A DNA stretch of 50,750 nucleotides from Tubiluchus corallicola (GCA_030141605.1 JAQGDQ010000892.1:32501-83250), one strand, 5' to 3'; positions 22,790-35,878 are shown, counted from the stretch's first letter. Numbers and translations are program-made. Notes: generated by a model from the letters alone, not told the origin.

Positions 22790-23440
22790 AAATCTGAAGC
22801 AGAAGAGTAGGGCTTTCATTCCTTCTGATTTTTCATAAACTACTCCATTTTCAAGTTCCTATGTAAAAAGTATACATTTTAACACATTTAATACTGCAAA
22901 AGCGTTTCTGATAATTAAATAATAGATTAAAAACTTAATTAACGGCGGACGAGCTCAGCTATTGATGACATCACAAACTAACATAATTTTGAAAGCAAAA
23001 ATTTTCCACGAGCGAGTTCGTGAAAGCGAAAATTGAAGTACAGTGCTACTGTAAGATATTCAGTGTGTTGTACTAAAACTAGGCAAGTTTTAAGATGAAA
23101 ATTCAAATTTCAAATTTACTGATAATTACTGACGCATGAGCTGTTGAACGTGAGCAATTGGTCACAAACTAACACATCTGAACTGGGAGGTACAGCACCT
23201 GTTTTTTGTGCAAAAATGCAGGCGTTAGGGCCCATCTAACTAACGAATGGCGAAATGAATGTAACAGCGAAGAACTAGTGGCAGGAACGCGAAATTGTGT
23301 TTGTGTGATAATAATTCTTTCACGTAAGTCGTTTTTTGAAAAAAAAGCACGTTTCCTTTCAATATTTCAAAGAGTAGATTGTTCTGACCTACAGTTTAAG
23401 GTTGGGCCTGGTTTTGCTCTAAGTAACTAGTGTCAACTAA
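22790..23440 (-). repeat. Dispersed repeat family R1, copy 2 (longest)
   Basis: The left part matches 480-760 and the reverse of 37920-38240. The right part matches the reverse of 37690-37920 and, more weakly, 30190-30440. It lies about 125 bp from a tetranucleotide array. I see no open frame with a domain. Confidence 0.65.
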
Positions 23441-23929
23441 CACTTGCTTTTGTAATAAACATGTAAGACAATATTTTCAAAATGAACCAGGTAAAACCTA
23501 AACTACTTTAAAATTTTACGTACCTTTTTCTTTGTATTTGACTGCACTAGACTGCATTCAAATACAAGGCATCAAATACAAAGACATCATATGCTTTGTA
23601 TTTGACTGCACGCAATAGCACGACGTTTTGAGAGAGAAATTTTTGCCTGGCAATTTAGCTCATATTTCGTGTTGAAAGTTATTGGGCTTCGTCTTAGACG
23701 ATGGTACTGTAAAGGTTTCTTCTCTTGCTAATGTTACCTTATCCTCCTTTTCTAAGCCAATAACGTTTCACCTTGCAATTTGTAATAGTAATGGAAGCAT
23801 TAAAGATATGCATTTGGTGTACACATGACAAAATCACATACATGACTGTAGGTCTTCTTCTGATATTTACGTCTTTGTTATTGTTTTTGTGGCCCAGAAG
23901 TCAATGTCGTTTCAGTTTTATCAATTTAT
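23441..23929. other. No gene; small local repeat of TTTGTATTTGACTGCA
   Basis: The word occurs at about 23533 and 23597 with partly inverted copies between (CAAATACAAAG), so the stretch can fold. Nothing else is recognised. Confidence 0.45.
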
Positions 23930-24048
23930 TTCAATAACGATGGCTATGACAACTAAAGCTACTGTAACAGCTATAACAACAACAGCAGCAGCAGCAACAA
24001 CAACAACAACAACAGCAACAACAACAACAACAACAACAACAGCAACAA

Positions 24049-24107
<59 letters not shown>

Positions 24108-24271
24108 ACAACAACAACAGCAAGAGCAAAAGCTGCAGCAACAACACTACAGCATCAACAACAACAACAGCAACAACAACACAACAGCAACAACAACAGC
24201 AACAGCAACAACAACAGCAAGAGCAACAGCAACAGCGACAGCGACAGCGACAGCGACAGCAACAGCAACAA

Positions 24272-24302
<31 letters not shown>

Positions 24303-24380
24303 TACTACAACAACAACAACAGCAACAGCAAGAACAACAACAGCAGCAGCAATAGCAAGAGCAACAGCAACAGCAACAGC

Positions 24381-24417
<37 letters not shown>

Positions 24418-24462
24418 GCAGCAACAACGACAACAACAACAACAACAACAGCAAAGACTTAT
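23930..24462. repeat. CAA/CAG trinucleotide tract
   Basis: About 530 bp of CAA, CAG, AGC and CGA triplets, with subblocks such as (CAGCAA)n and (CAGCGA)n. The open frame across it encodes only homopolymer-like sequence. Confidence 0.95.
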
Positions 24463-24489
24463 ATTACCTCACTTTTACCGTAAATACCA

Positions 24490-24625
24490 CCGACTAGGCA
24501 TAGCAACAGCGGGCACCACTTTCAGAGTCATTGGCATGACCCAGAAGCAGTATCGAACTCACGACCTCCCAGACGCGTTACCACTATAGCACACTGTCTG
24601 GTCGTAAACTGCACAACAGACGATG
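24490..24625 (-). mobile_element. tRNA-derived SINE
   Basis: On the minus strand the order is a box A-like TATAGTGGTAACGCG, then about 20 bp, then a box B-like GTGAGTTCGATAC, then TTCTGGGTCATGCC. This is the internal Pol III promoter layout of a tRNA head. It does not fold as a complete tRNA, so it is better called a SINE than a gene. A related block lies at 41040-41115. Confidence 0.55.
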
Positions 24626-25029
24626 TAGGCGGTGTTGTGCAGGAAAAAAATTGGTTGCCATAGAGTTCAGGGTTGCCTAGCAACAGCCTGAAACTTCTAA
24701 AATTCGTACTTTTCTGGCTTCGATATCTACCTTCTTCAATTTCTGACATGCTGAAGACGAAAGTGCCTCGCATAGGTGTTAAATCGATTTATGTCATTTT
24801 TGTCTGCAAGAGATAATTGTGATTAATGAACGAAAGCAATTAATTTTCAAAAAAAAGCAAAAATTCTGAAGTTATTCATAGTTAGTGATGGCAAACGACT
24901 GAAACGAGATGGAAATTTCATTTTTATTGATTTTTTTAATGATCTAGATGATATCTGAAGATATCTTGTCAAGTTTTATAATTATGACGTCACAACGTGA
25001 CAGTGGAGTATTGTTACTGATGGTGGTAG
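24626..25029. other. No recognisable feature
   Basis: May include the body of the SINE. No gene is supported. Confidence 0.4.
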
Positions 25030-25492
25030 GTGGGTTATCGTAGTTGTGGTTGCAGTTGTTGTTGCTGCTGCTGCTGTAGCTGTTGTTGTAGCTGTTGTCG
25101 TTGCTGTTGTTGTTGTTATTGTAGTGTTATCATTGTCGTTGCCGCTGTTGTGGTTGTTGTTGCTGTAGTTGCTGTAGCTGTTGTTGTCGCTGTTGTTGTT
25201 GTTGTTGCCATCATCGATGTTGCTGTTATTGTCGTTGTCGTTATTGTTGTCATTGTTTTTGCTGCTGCTGTAGCTGTTCTTGACGTTATTGTTGTTGTTA
25301 TCGTTGTCTTGTCGCTGTTGTTGTTGTTGCTGCTGCTGTAGCTGTTGTTGTCGCTGTTGTTCTCGATGTTGCCATCATCAATGTCCTTGTCATTGTCGTT
25401 GTCGTCATAGTTGTCAATGTTTTTGCTGCTGCTGTAGCTGTCGTTGTCGTTAGTGTTGTCGTCATCGTCGCCATCATTATAGCCGTCGTACC
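25030..25492. repeat. GTT/GCT trinucleotide tract
   Basis: Imperfect TTG, CTG, GTC and GTA triplets over about 460 bp, essentially the complement class of the CAA tracts. Confidence 0.9.
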
Positions 25493-25787
25493 ACCGTCAG
25501 CCCAACTGTTTTATTTATCTTTACGTAATACCAATCCTCAAACAAATGTGACAAAGGATATACAGACTCCACAGCATGAAAACGCTAGAATACTAGACAC
25601 TCCGTAAATTGCTATGCCTAATAGCATGTTGATAATGGTAATAATAACGAAGTTGTAATAGAAAATTTAACAACGTGTAAACTAGGAGTGTAGTAATTTA
25701 TCGTTCAATTACTGTTATCATTCCGATAGTTTACTGCTGGGAGAAACGCGACAGTAAATCTTCAACTTCTCGTTTTTATGAAATTAA
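25493..25787. other. No recognisable feature
   Basis: Spacer between repeats with nothing supported. Confidence 0.4.
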
Positions 25788-25825
25788 CAGTTTCGTTGTG
25801 CGCACGAGCAGTTGCTGTAGGTCAA
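25788..25825 (+). mobile_element. MITE family R2 fragment, cut by a hAT element
   Basis: The first about 38 bp of an R2 copy (ACAGTTTCGTTGTGCGCACG through GTAGGTCAAA) stop exactly where the hAT-like terminus CAGGGCCGTAG begins. Confidence 0.7.
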
Positions 25826-26330
25826 ACAGGGCCGTAGTCGGCTTTTGAAAAGTGGTCCGGCCACAGATACGGAACAGGTAGAAGAAGAATACAGCAGCAA
25901 CATATAGAAGAGTATATTATAATTTATAATACAGAGTTATAATATAATAGAGCACTACACATACTCAATGATGACATGATTGATTAAAACTTCCCAAACA
26001 CACATCTGCGCCGCTCATTTCTAGCAGTAAACTCGTTCGCAATTTCCTTCAGGTCGAGAGCGTCTGTTCTATCCATATGTACATGCAAAGTCATGAGATT
26101 GTTCAGTCTAGTTTGAGTCATCGTACTCCGCAAATAAGTTTTTACTCTACGCAGGGCTGAGAATGTCCTTTCACTTGTAGAATTTGTAGCCGGGAATCAC
26201 TAGTGGTGTCCTGACAAGAATCACAATTTCGGAATAGATTGATCGCATCGCAGGTTTGAGTTCACGGAAATAACCGAATATATCCGACAGACTGACTGAT
26301 TCACCTTGCTGATTTAGGCTGATTTGGAAC
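25826..26330 (-). pseudogene. hAT transposase relic (C-terminal dimerisation region) and element end
   Basis: On the minus strand, 26181 to 25984 encodes TSERTFSALRRVKTYLRSTM, then RLNNLMTLHVHMDR, then LDLKEIANEF, and ends in RRCVFGKF and a stop. This is the conserved C-terminal hAT dimerisation domain. Directly upstream, in another frame, GYFRELKPAMRSIYSEIV and LVRTPLVIPGY supply the preceding part, so a frameshift lies just before the SER motif. The element end CAGGGCCGTAGTCGG at 25826 fits hAT termini. The catalytic region is missing and the copy is dead. Confidence 0.8.
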
Positions 26331-27013
26331 CGGTGCTATATCCATGATAGATGAATTCATATTCTGTTTGCTGATTGGATATAATTTCTGTTTGCTGATT
26401 GGATATAATAATGAAGTCTAAACCAAAACTGCTTATTTTAGCATCGAATAGAAACGATTTATGGGCTTTACTAGGCACGTATGGCAGAAAAAGTCTTAAC
26501 TATGAGACTGCTAACTGCGGTTACGCATTGACGCTAATCACTTAGTGCCTTGAGCTGCCACCTGGCGGGAAAATTTACATCAAAGCCATGTAAGATTCTG
26601 GAAAAGAAACCAGTTATAGAACTATGAAGTCTTTGCAGCACTAAAAGTTATTTGAGTGGCAAAGGGATGCTGCTATCGTACACTTAATACCTCGAGCTGC
26701 CACCAGGGGGACGTATGTTTTATCTGATCTAAAACACCTTCATACATATTCCTTACGTCGACCTATTAAGGTCTATATATAAACATCTATAATAATAGCA
26801 AGCAATTACCTTGACAGTGTGCTTTCAAAGGTTTCCGCGCTTGTTTTCCGCATCACTATACCGTCTATAAGTAACTATAGACACAACATATAGGGTAAAA
26901 TCAACTAGCTGTCATCTGCTACAAGACTTCACTCCTGCTAGGAAAATCTGATCTGTAATCACTCACTTGTCTTCAGTAACGGTCAAGGTGACATTGGCAT
27001 ATTGCACAAAAAA
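26331..27013. other. Spacer with short direct repeats
   Basis: TTGCTGATTGGATATAAT is doubled near 26370-26410. A block with GAGCTGCCACC appears at about 26550 and 26695. No gene is supported. Confidence 0.45.
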
Positions 27014-27380
27014 CCTTTTTCACAGTTTCGTTGTGCGCACGCGCAGTTGCTGTAAGTCAACGGTCAAGTGTGCCACACCAGTGTGTCTAAACAACAACCA
27101 TCACGTGACATGTGTATATAGCAAAGCCGTTTGCTGCATCTGTTCAGTAACATCAGTTGTTTTACGCGGACTTTGCTTAATAATGCATTAGTCTGTTCGT
27201 AGAGTGATTTACTAGCTGGTTCTTGCTTGGGAATAAGAAAAAATGACCTAGGTAAGTTCTAGGTAGCTGTTAAAACGGTGACTAATAGAATAGCGTAGGC
27301 TGCGAGGCGTTGTCAAGTGTACACAAATGTATTGTCTGGTACACTCAACCTTTGACCTTTTCACGATTATCATCATTTGG
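27014..27380 (+). mobile_element. MITE family R2, copy 2 (right end truncated)
   Basis: Starts CCTTTTTCACAGTTTCGTTG and runs collinearly with the other R2 copies to CACGATTATCATCATTTGG. The terminal inverted repeat on the right is missing. The frame starting at 26967 is just the repeat read in one phase. Confidence 0.8.
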
Positions 27381-28245
27381 TGGGACGGTATTCGTTTTGT
27401 GATTTTTGTGATTAAAGGAAAGATCAAGTCGTCTAGGAGGGTAGGCTTATTTCAATGTTTGCGAAGAATGTTAGAAGGATTTAGTAATAAAACTGCAATA
27501 AGCGCCTCGTGTAACCAATAAAATCATTTTATAGTCGCGAGCACCTCATGCTTGGACGCTCGGCCGTTCTTCTTCCAATGACGTCATTCGTCTTGAAGAA
27601 GAGTAGCGCCACTGTCGACCTTCGTCAAAAGTATAATTAGTTTTTACAAAACAAATTGAATACCTTATTAGCAGCATAATTTATAATATTTTTGCGTGAA
27701 CATTAAGTAAGCTGCAGAAATTTGAACTAGTTTAGCCAGTGTGCTCTTACGGAAAGCCACGACTCGCTTACGAAAAGTCCCGGAGTCTCACAGTTTGTTA
27801 TCCTTTTCAAGTGAATGGCGGCATCCACTGCACCTGAAAATTCCTATTGAGACGTGGTTTAAATTTAAATTTATGCTTTATAGGCAGTTCTTTGTAAATT
27901 TCTTTGTTATAATTTTCCAAGTTTGAGTGATTACTGTAAAATAAACCTAACATGCTAAATGACTTGCCTTTTGCTTTAAATATGAGAGGTCTATGAGTGA
28001 TATGGAAGTGATGATAAAGAGGATGCTTTCAGGACACTGGCCACTGGTTCCTTAACGCAGACAGTTTTTCTTAGTATTCTGCTACTTCTCATTGTCTTAT
28101 CCTGAAGTTGGTCATTTCCCTCGGACGTCTTACCTGTGGAACTCTCTAGAAGATTTGCTTTTCTGAAAACAATCTAATCCGAACACCAACAACATCAACA
28201 GATACGCTACCGCTGGCTGGCAAATTAGCTGTACAAAATGTTTTA
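27381..28245. other. No recognisable feature
   Basis: Short frames at 27327-27521 and 27741-27926 show no domain and no splice-supported extension. Confidence 0.45.
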
Positions 28246-28247
28246 TA

Positions 28248-28742
28248 CAGGGTGTCCCGTAAGTCTCTACAATATTTTATGTCTTAAAGAAACGAAACAC
28301 AATGTACAGATGAACTCAAATCTTAGACAATTCGTTTGACCAAGTTAAACAAAAGTCTGAAAAGAGCTACTGCACTAGTAGGTTTTGCAAACTTCGCTAC
28401 CTTGTTTAGGGACACCAAGAGCCCCAGACATCAATCCAATAGCAAGTCTGACATATTGCATTGAGAAAGGCCCTCACACCTTATAAGTAGCGAGGTAGCG
28501 CTGTATCTTATTGAAAAACTACATTGTCAATAATGAGAGAATGGTGTGGCCAATGTGATGCTCTGAACCTCATGCCAGGCTGATTTTACTTCATTTCTAA
28601 CGTTAATCTTGTCGCCATAGCAACGGGGTTCCAGGCACAAATAAATAAAAGGAATTGTCGCTTTTTGATTCATGTAACTTGTCATATTAGAGAAAATTTA
28701 AAAAATAGAAATCAATGGGTATAGGACTTTTGAGACACCCTG
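28248..28742 (+). mobile_element. Decayed Tc1/mariner element (495 bp)
   Basis: CAGGGTGTCCCGTAAGTC on the left and CAGGGTGTCTCAAAAGTC on the right (minus-strand reading) are inverted ends, flanked by TA on each side (28246-28247, 28743-28744). Inside, near 28410, one frame reads PRAPDINP. This resembles the SPDLNP motif upstream of the last catalytic acidic residue in Tc1/mariner transposases. Most of the gene is deleted. Confidence 0.8.
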
Positions 28743-28849
28743 TATTTTCACCCCTTTGTTGTGGCCATTTTCACGGAGTGGACATTGGCTTTATTTTAGG
28801 TGAATTGCACGAAACATGAATGTATGGAGCATTTTTAAAAGGCTCAATT

Positions 28850-29229
28850 GCTCACAGTTCCATCCGATTGATGATGATCGTAAAAAGGTCAAAGGTTAAG
28901 TGTACCAGACAACGAATTTGTGTACACTTGGACAACGCCTTTTTGTCCATGCTATTGTAATAGCAACCCGTTTTAACAGCTAGCTAGAACCTTACCTAGT
29001 TCATTTTTTCTTGTTCTCAAGCAAGATCCTGCTAATAAATCACTCTACGCACAGACTAATGCATAACTAAGTAAAGTCCAGGTAAAACAACTAAAGTTAC
29101 TGAACCGATGCGGTAGACGGCTTTGCTATACACACATGTCACGTGACGGTTGTAGTTAAGACGCGTTGCTATGGTACACTTAACCTTTGACCTACAGCAA
29201 CTGCGCGTGCGCACCACGAAACTGTGAAG
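28850..29229 (-). mobile_element. MITE family R2, copy 3 (reverse)
   Basis: The reverse complement of the family: begins CTCACAGTTCCATCCGATTG and ends GTGCGCACCACGAAACTGTG. Both subterminal GGTCAAAGGTTAAG words are intact. Confidence 0.85.
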
Positions 29230-29860
29230 AACTATAGGTGTCATACAGACGCTCATATTCAATATATTTTACACTCAGAGGCAAACATTTCATTATGAAT
29301 CCTACTGAACGTCTTTATAGCTTCGCTTTAGCACAAAGTCAAACAACAATGGTCATCATATCTCCTGATTTCAATAAAAACCATCCATCATGGTAAAATT
29401 GCTGTTTTATATTCCGAAGATGTTCGTTTCACGGAAGCCTTTATATCAGTGCTTTAGAGTGGCGTCCGCGTCGTTTTTGCAGCTGGTCTAATGGTATCGA
29501 TTCGACAAAGAGCGGGTCTATTCTCAGCAATTGTCTGACTGTAACGTACACACACCGGAAACGGAAGTGAATAAAGACGTCGATTTGACACTGTAGTTAA
29601 ATCCACAGTGTTATTACAGCATAAAATGTTAAAGGAAGATGGACGATTGTTCAAAACTGGATGATTGTAGACGTTAGTTTAAAATAAAATTTGTTCTAAA
29701 ATACTGAAAACTACAACAGCTTTTTTTAAATCAAAGCTTAGATATAATAGAAATTACCTCGGATAGTGAAAATTTGTCACATTGTCACATCCGCGTGGTC
29801 GACCAATAGGCGTGGTACCGCGATAAGCATGATCATTAACAACAACATACAGCTCATTTT
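29230..29860. other. No recognisable feature
   Basis: A short tRNA-like box A word (CTGGTCTAATGGTA near 29481) has no matching box B. No gene is supported. Confidence 0.45.
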
Positions 29861-29869
29861 TGTGACATC

Positions 29870-30440
29870 ACACCAGCGTCTTATAGAAATCTTCGCTTGC
29901 GCAAACGTGCTTGACGCGAAGGCAAGATGCCTACCATTGCACAAATGTGGTTAGTTTGTGACGTAAGCAATAGCTGTGTCCGGTTACCGTTAATTAACTT
30001 TCCGAGGTAATTATTCAAATACTAGGAACAATTGCTAACTTTTATAATCAAGAGAATGTATATTTTGGACAGTAAATTAAGATCAGATTTAGTCTAATTA
30101 GTCGTCTGGTCTTCCTTTAATGGAAAACCGAACCCAATCTTAAACTATACCTCAAAACGATCTAAGCTTTAAAATAACGAAAATGAAATTATATTGTTTT
30201 TTTAAGAATGACTAAAGGGAAAACGTTATTGCGACAAAAAGCTAAGTTTCGTGTTCATTCCCTGTTACATGCGTCTCGCCCTTTGCTAATAAGACGGGCA
30301 CTAGCGTGTGGATCTTGGAAACACGTTGCAACAAAACAGGCACTGTGCCTTGCTTTTCAGATGTGCTTGTTTGTGACGTTGTGCACACGCTTCGAGAGTT
30401 CACGAGTGAGCGCAGCAGCAAACCTGGAAATTTGACTTTT
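29870..30440. repeat. Diverged, rearranged R1-related sequence
   Basis: Blocks resemble 37690-38110: GTTAGTTTGTGACG with CCGTTAATTAACTTT near 29950-30000, and CCTGTTACATGCGTCTCGCC near 30260. Their order is swapped relative to the other copies. The frames over it are not supported as genes. Confidence 0.45.
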
Positions 30441-30650
30441 GAATGATCACCAACATCACTACTACCATCGTCGTCGTCATCATCGTAGTCACGTCTCAAT
30501 TTCGCTATCACCATTATTATCACCTTTGTTATTAATAAGCTAGGCCATTTCCACTAATCAAGAAAAATGTGCAGGCTGTCTGCTAAATGATTGAATCTGC
30601 AGACAAAGAAAGCGGTCGAACGTGAGTTGTACTGAAACACCCCGTACATT
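30441..30650. other. Spacer, nothing recognised
   Basis: Contains a short CATCGTCGTCGTCAT run and no gene. Confidence 0.4.
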
Positions 30651-31038
30651 ATCGTCTGGCGGCGTGAGTGCTATAGGCTTCGTCGCATCACTGCCAGAAA
30701 GATCCACAAGTATACAATGTTGACTGCACGGAAAATGCAGTTTTAATAAAAGTAAGTATCACTCCAATAAGATCGTTTATCGTCTGGCAGCGTGAGTGCT
30801 ATAGGCTTCGTCGCATCACTGCCAGAAAGATCCACAAGTATACAATGTTGACTGCACGGAAAATGCAGTTTTAATAAAAGTAAGTATCACTCCAATAAGA
30901 TCGTTTATCGTCTGGCAGCGTGAGTGCTATAGGCTTCGTCGCATCACTGCCAGAAAGATCCACAAGTATACAATGTTGACTGCACGGAAAATGCAGTTTT
31001 AATAAAAGTAAGAGTAACTCCAATAAGATCGTTTATCA
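30651..31038 (+). repeat. 128-bp tandem repeat, three copies
   Basis: Units start at 30651, 30779 and 30907 and are nearly identical. Each holds two potential hairpins: TCTGGCAG...CTGCCAGA around a GTGAGTGC/GCATCAC inner stem, and ACTGCA/TGCAGT with a 7-base loop. The second is followed by TTTT and then AATAAAAGTAAGTAT, a good 5' splice-site match. Whether it is transcribed is unknown. Confidence 0.9.
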
Positions 31039-31328
31039 GTTACCTGTTCTGCAGATATTGGGCTGTTTGGTGTCACGCCATCTTGCTCTAATTGCTCACT
31101 GGGATTCACTCGTTTGTTAAATTATCCTGAAAAAGACGTGCCCCGCTGTTTGATGGTCGTCCTTTATATTCATTAGGGAAGTAAGTGGCTTACATCACTG
31201 ATCGTAAAGCTGAAACGAGTTATTATTGATGTGTGGCGGGGTTTATAAATTCAGTCTGAAAGTGTGGCTAAAGTTTGAGGTTCAATGTAACTAGGGAAAA
31301 GACTCGTAAACGTGTCAAGTGTAAAAAA
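31039..31328. other. Spacer, nothing recognised
   Basis: No supported frame or RNA. Confidence 0.4.
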
Positions 31329-32165
<837 letters not shown>

Positions 32166-32411
32166 CAAGTCAACTCTGAGACTGCGTTTTTCAATTGCCC
32201 GTCTACTAATTGACTAGGCTCGACGCTGCTTAACTATAGTGGTTAAGCCCACACCGTGACCACTTATCATGAAATTATCAATGATCATGCTGTTATCAGC
32301 GTCATTAGTGCTTTCGAGAAAATGGCGGCTATCTTTGTTGCCCTGACAGTAACTGTTGCCGTAACATTGAGACAATGAGAGATCTCGTGAGACAATACTA
32401 AACATTGTTTT
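32166..32411. other. Spacer, nothing recognised
   Basis: No supported feature. Confidence 0.4.
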
Positions 32412-32709
32412 CATATAGGGGCGTAGCAAAGCGGGGGTGACAGGGGGCAATGCTGAGAGGGTGCAAAGTTTTTCTATAGTTCTGGGGCTGAATGTTCAAG
32501 GACTGTCTGTTACGAGCATCTAATGCATAGAAAGAGTTACTCTAGTGCAGTACTGCATGTCAAACTCAGCATTTAAAAAAATCGTATGTCTTTGTACTGT
32601 CGTGTCGAAAAAGCAAATACATTTTGTAGCTTCATCCACGAAAAACATTAAATTCGTAGGGCGCCACAAGTGTTTCCCCCCGGCGCCACAAGCACTAAAT
32701 ACGCCACTG
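32412..32709. mobile_element. Possible hAT-type MITE
   Basis: The left AGGGGCGTAGC and the right end read on the minus strand, CAGTGGCGTATTTAG, look like degenerate inverted termini of the CAGxGGCGTA class common in hAT elements. No clean target duplication was found. Confidence 0.35.
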
Positions 32710-33361
32710 TTCACAGTGAAATGTTTTTGCAGCCATTACTGTCTTTTGGAACAGAAAATTATTTCTTTTCATAAAACGAGAGACACGCTGGCTTCGCGTG
32801 AGGTTACCGTATGGTTTCGCTTCTTACAAATTCTTTTTTGTTATTGTTCCCTCTATGACGTCATGTGGTCATTTAAGCGTGTCGGATAAAACTAGTGCTT
32901 TTTAGCGTAACATACCCACGTCCAAAACCATTATCTCAAAACGCGCTGAAGCCGAATTTTGTTCATAGAATTAGCGTGATGCATGTTGGCTTCCTGGTCA
33001 CGTGACGACAGCGCAAAGTAACTAGATACGAGATGCGTCGGTTGGATTCCCGTTATTATGATCTGCTTGACATGTTTATGCTTGTCTGCAAGCGTTTAAG
33101 CTTTGACTGATTTCACGTAATGGACGCCGTTAATGAAAGTGCATCAATCAATTAGCTACGCCTGGTTAACGTGTCGATATGGTATGAAGATTTATAGCAT
33201 GTGTAGTAACGCCTAGTACCAACGCGTTAGCTGATTTTTTTGGCTGTCAGTTAAGCAGCCTGCAACAAATCTTAGAGGTGTGACTATAACATGGGAGTCA
33301 CATACAGCTGAAAGTAAAGCGATGCTTTACTCGACGCCTGTCCTTTACATGTAATTTAATG
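32710..33361. other. No recognisable feature
   Basis: Unique-looking DNA. The frame at 32545-32889 overlaps the preceding MITE and shows no domain. Confidence 0.45.
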
Positions 33362-33363
33362 TA

Positions 33364-33810
33364 CAGTTTGCAAAAGTTTAAGACCAAGCTCGAGTTTTGC
33401 GGATTTTCATCATACTGTACCCTGATTGCATCAGATTCTTTGTTGATTGCATCATATTGCTAGTGGTTTGAAACAGTACGTTTAATGAGTATGAGTGACT
33501 CATTTGCCTGCCGCTATCCATACAGATCGGCCGTTTTTGTAATTTTCTTGTGATCCAAAAAATGGGCAAAAAAACTAATTTGCAGCATGCCTCTTAGAAT
33601 GAAGGCAGTGATTGACAACTTCGGCGGACATACAAAGTACTAAAATGTTCAAGGACTGTGACTATTTTTGAATAAAAACATACAAACTATGCTGTAGTAT
33701 ATTTTTCTAGAAGAATAAATGAATAGTTTTTAGATTGAACCGTGTTAAACGATGGTTTCGTCAATTTTCATGAAAATATCACTTTGGTCTTAAACTTTTG
33801 CAAATGACTG
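33364..33810. mobile_element. Tc1-like MITE (447 bp)
   Basis: Inverted ends: CAGTTTGCAAAAGTTTAAGA on the left and CAGTCATTTGCAAAAGTTTA for the right end read on the minus strand, followed by AGACCAA in both. TA flanks are at 33362-33363 and 33811-33812. It lies immediately 5' of a LINE remnant. Confidence 0.85.
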
Positions 33811-33813
33811 TAC

Positions 33814-34290
33814 GTGCCATATCCTAAGCGTCTGGAGATTCTAAGATCTTTAGCAGAGAAATGTATGCAAAAAGATTTAGCTTTAAGCTACTTGATTATT
33901 CATAGAGATGCTGATGCTGATTCTGACAAATTCTTTACTCGAGTATCTTGGAATAGAACAAGACAAAATCATTCTCTGAAACTTTTCGTGTGTCGAACAG
34001 CTGAAGTGTCATTTTGATCAATTTTTCTCAAATCGAGCTGTACCGATTTGGAACTCACTGCCTGCGTATGTTGATGGTGCACCCCTCGTAACTGCACAAA
34101 TTATTTAAAAGCCGCTTATATAAAGTTAAGTTGCATAAATTCCTTGTACATAACAGACACATGTGAGCAGTTAATCTCTTTTGTGTCTTTGCCAAACTTT
34201 TGGCAAGGTGTTTTATATACATTATTTTATTAGAAACTGTATTTTACTATTGTGTGTGAATAAAATAAAACAAATAAATAAAATAATCAT
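33814..34290 (+). pseudogene. LINE reverse-transcriptase C-terminus and 3' tail, degenerate
   Basis: YPKRLEILRSLAEKCMQKDL followed by ALSYLIIH is the post-palm signature of CR1/Jockey-like reverse transcriptases. A stop ends this frame near 34015, and the next frame continues FFSNRAVPIWNSLP, the usual following motif, so a frameshift is present. A perfect stem TTGCCAAA/TTTGGCAA (34189-34206) lies about 55 bp before the TGTGTGAATAAAATAAAAC tail. Confidence 0.75.
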
Positions 34291-34656
34291 GTGAATCGGG
34301 GCTAGAGAGTCGGCCAAGCAGGATTTCGAACAGTCGGTTATTCGGTTGTCTCTGAAAGGTAGACGCAAACCATAAATGTTTCTCTTGAATTATCTTTATC
34401 TATCTTTATTTTAGCAGATTTTTCACTTGTGTTTTTTTCGGTTACAAATGTCTACCTCTTTCTAGACCTTGTCACATCGTAAATATCAATCCGCGCACTG
34501 AACACAGCCGAACTACAACCTACAATCTGGCTTCGCAACTTATCGCCTGATTCAGTAAAAGCCGCTGAAAATACTCCAAGCTTTTCCTGAATTATAGGAA
34601 TAAATACTGGAGTAAAGCTCCTATAAATCCTGGATCAACTTGTGTAACATGGAATT
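34291..34656. other. No recognisable feature
   Basis: Spacer without supported genes. Confidence 0.4.
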
Positions 34657-34699
34657 ATGATCAGTAATGCTGCTCGATTCAACCAACTGATTGTAGCAG

Positions 34700-35250
<551 letters not shown>

Positions 35251-35759
35251 GCAGTAGCTCAACCTATTGCAAAACAGAAAAATGAACACGTCTAATATCC
35301 AACCTCACACTCATGTTGTCATAAGTTCCTAATGCTGGTGTATGGTTTCTTTACATCCATTTAGATCCACTGAATCTTACGGCAATAAATCTGATATATG
35401 AGATGTTACGGATTCATTTCTCTTACTATAATCTGCCAGAAAAGCTCGTGACGATCAAATGTTTTTGACAAGAAACCACTTGCAACAGATTCGATAGTCC
35501 AAATCTGTCATATTAATTGATTGATAGTGGAGGTTTTTACGAAATGACGTGTATAATACAGTCGTTGTCACGTGAGCCGGAACCACAGATTACTTGGACT
35601 AACTTCAAAAAAGATTTCAGTCAAGTTAAGCTTAGTAAAAGTAATAAAATTAGTAAAAGCAGAATTACAGATTAAAACATCTGGTATTTTGTCAGAAATA
35701 GAAAAATCTGCATAACAACCGTGGAAAATAGTTTCTTTTGTCCACTCAATTTAAAAACG
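35251..35759. other. No recognisable feature
   Basis: Spacer without supported genes. Confidence 0.45.
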
Positions 35760-35845
35760 CTAACTCTAACCCTACACCTAACCCAACCCTTAGCCTAACC
35801 TAACCCTAGTCCTATCTCAACTCTAACTCTAACCCCAACCAAACC
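35760..35845. repeat. Degenerate interstitial telomere-like tract
   Basis: Repeated variants of CCTAAC, including CTAACCCTACACCTAACCC and CCTAACCTAACCCTAG, run for about 80 bp on this strand. This is the metazoan TTAGGG motif read as CCCTAA, heavily mutated. Confidence 0.65.
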
Positions 35846-35878
35846 TTACCCTGATTGCCTTCGCGAACTTATTTCTAT

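Noticed and set aside
29470-29560. Possible tRNA gene around CTGGTCTAATGGTA
   Set aside because: No box B and no cloverleaf pairing could be found downstream.
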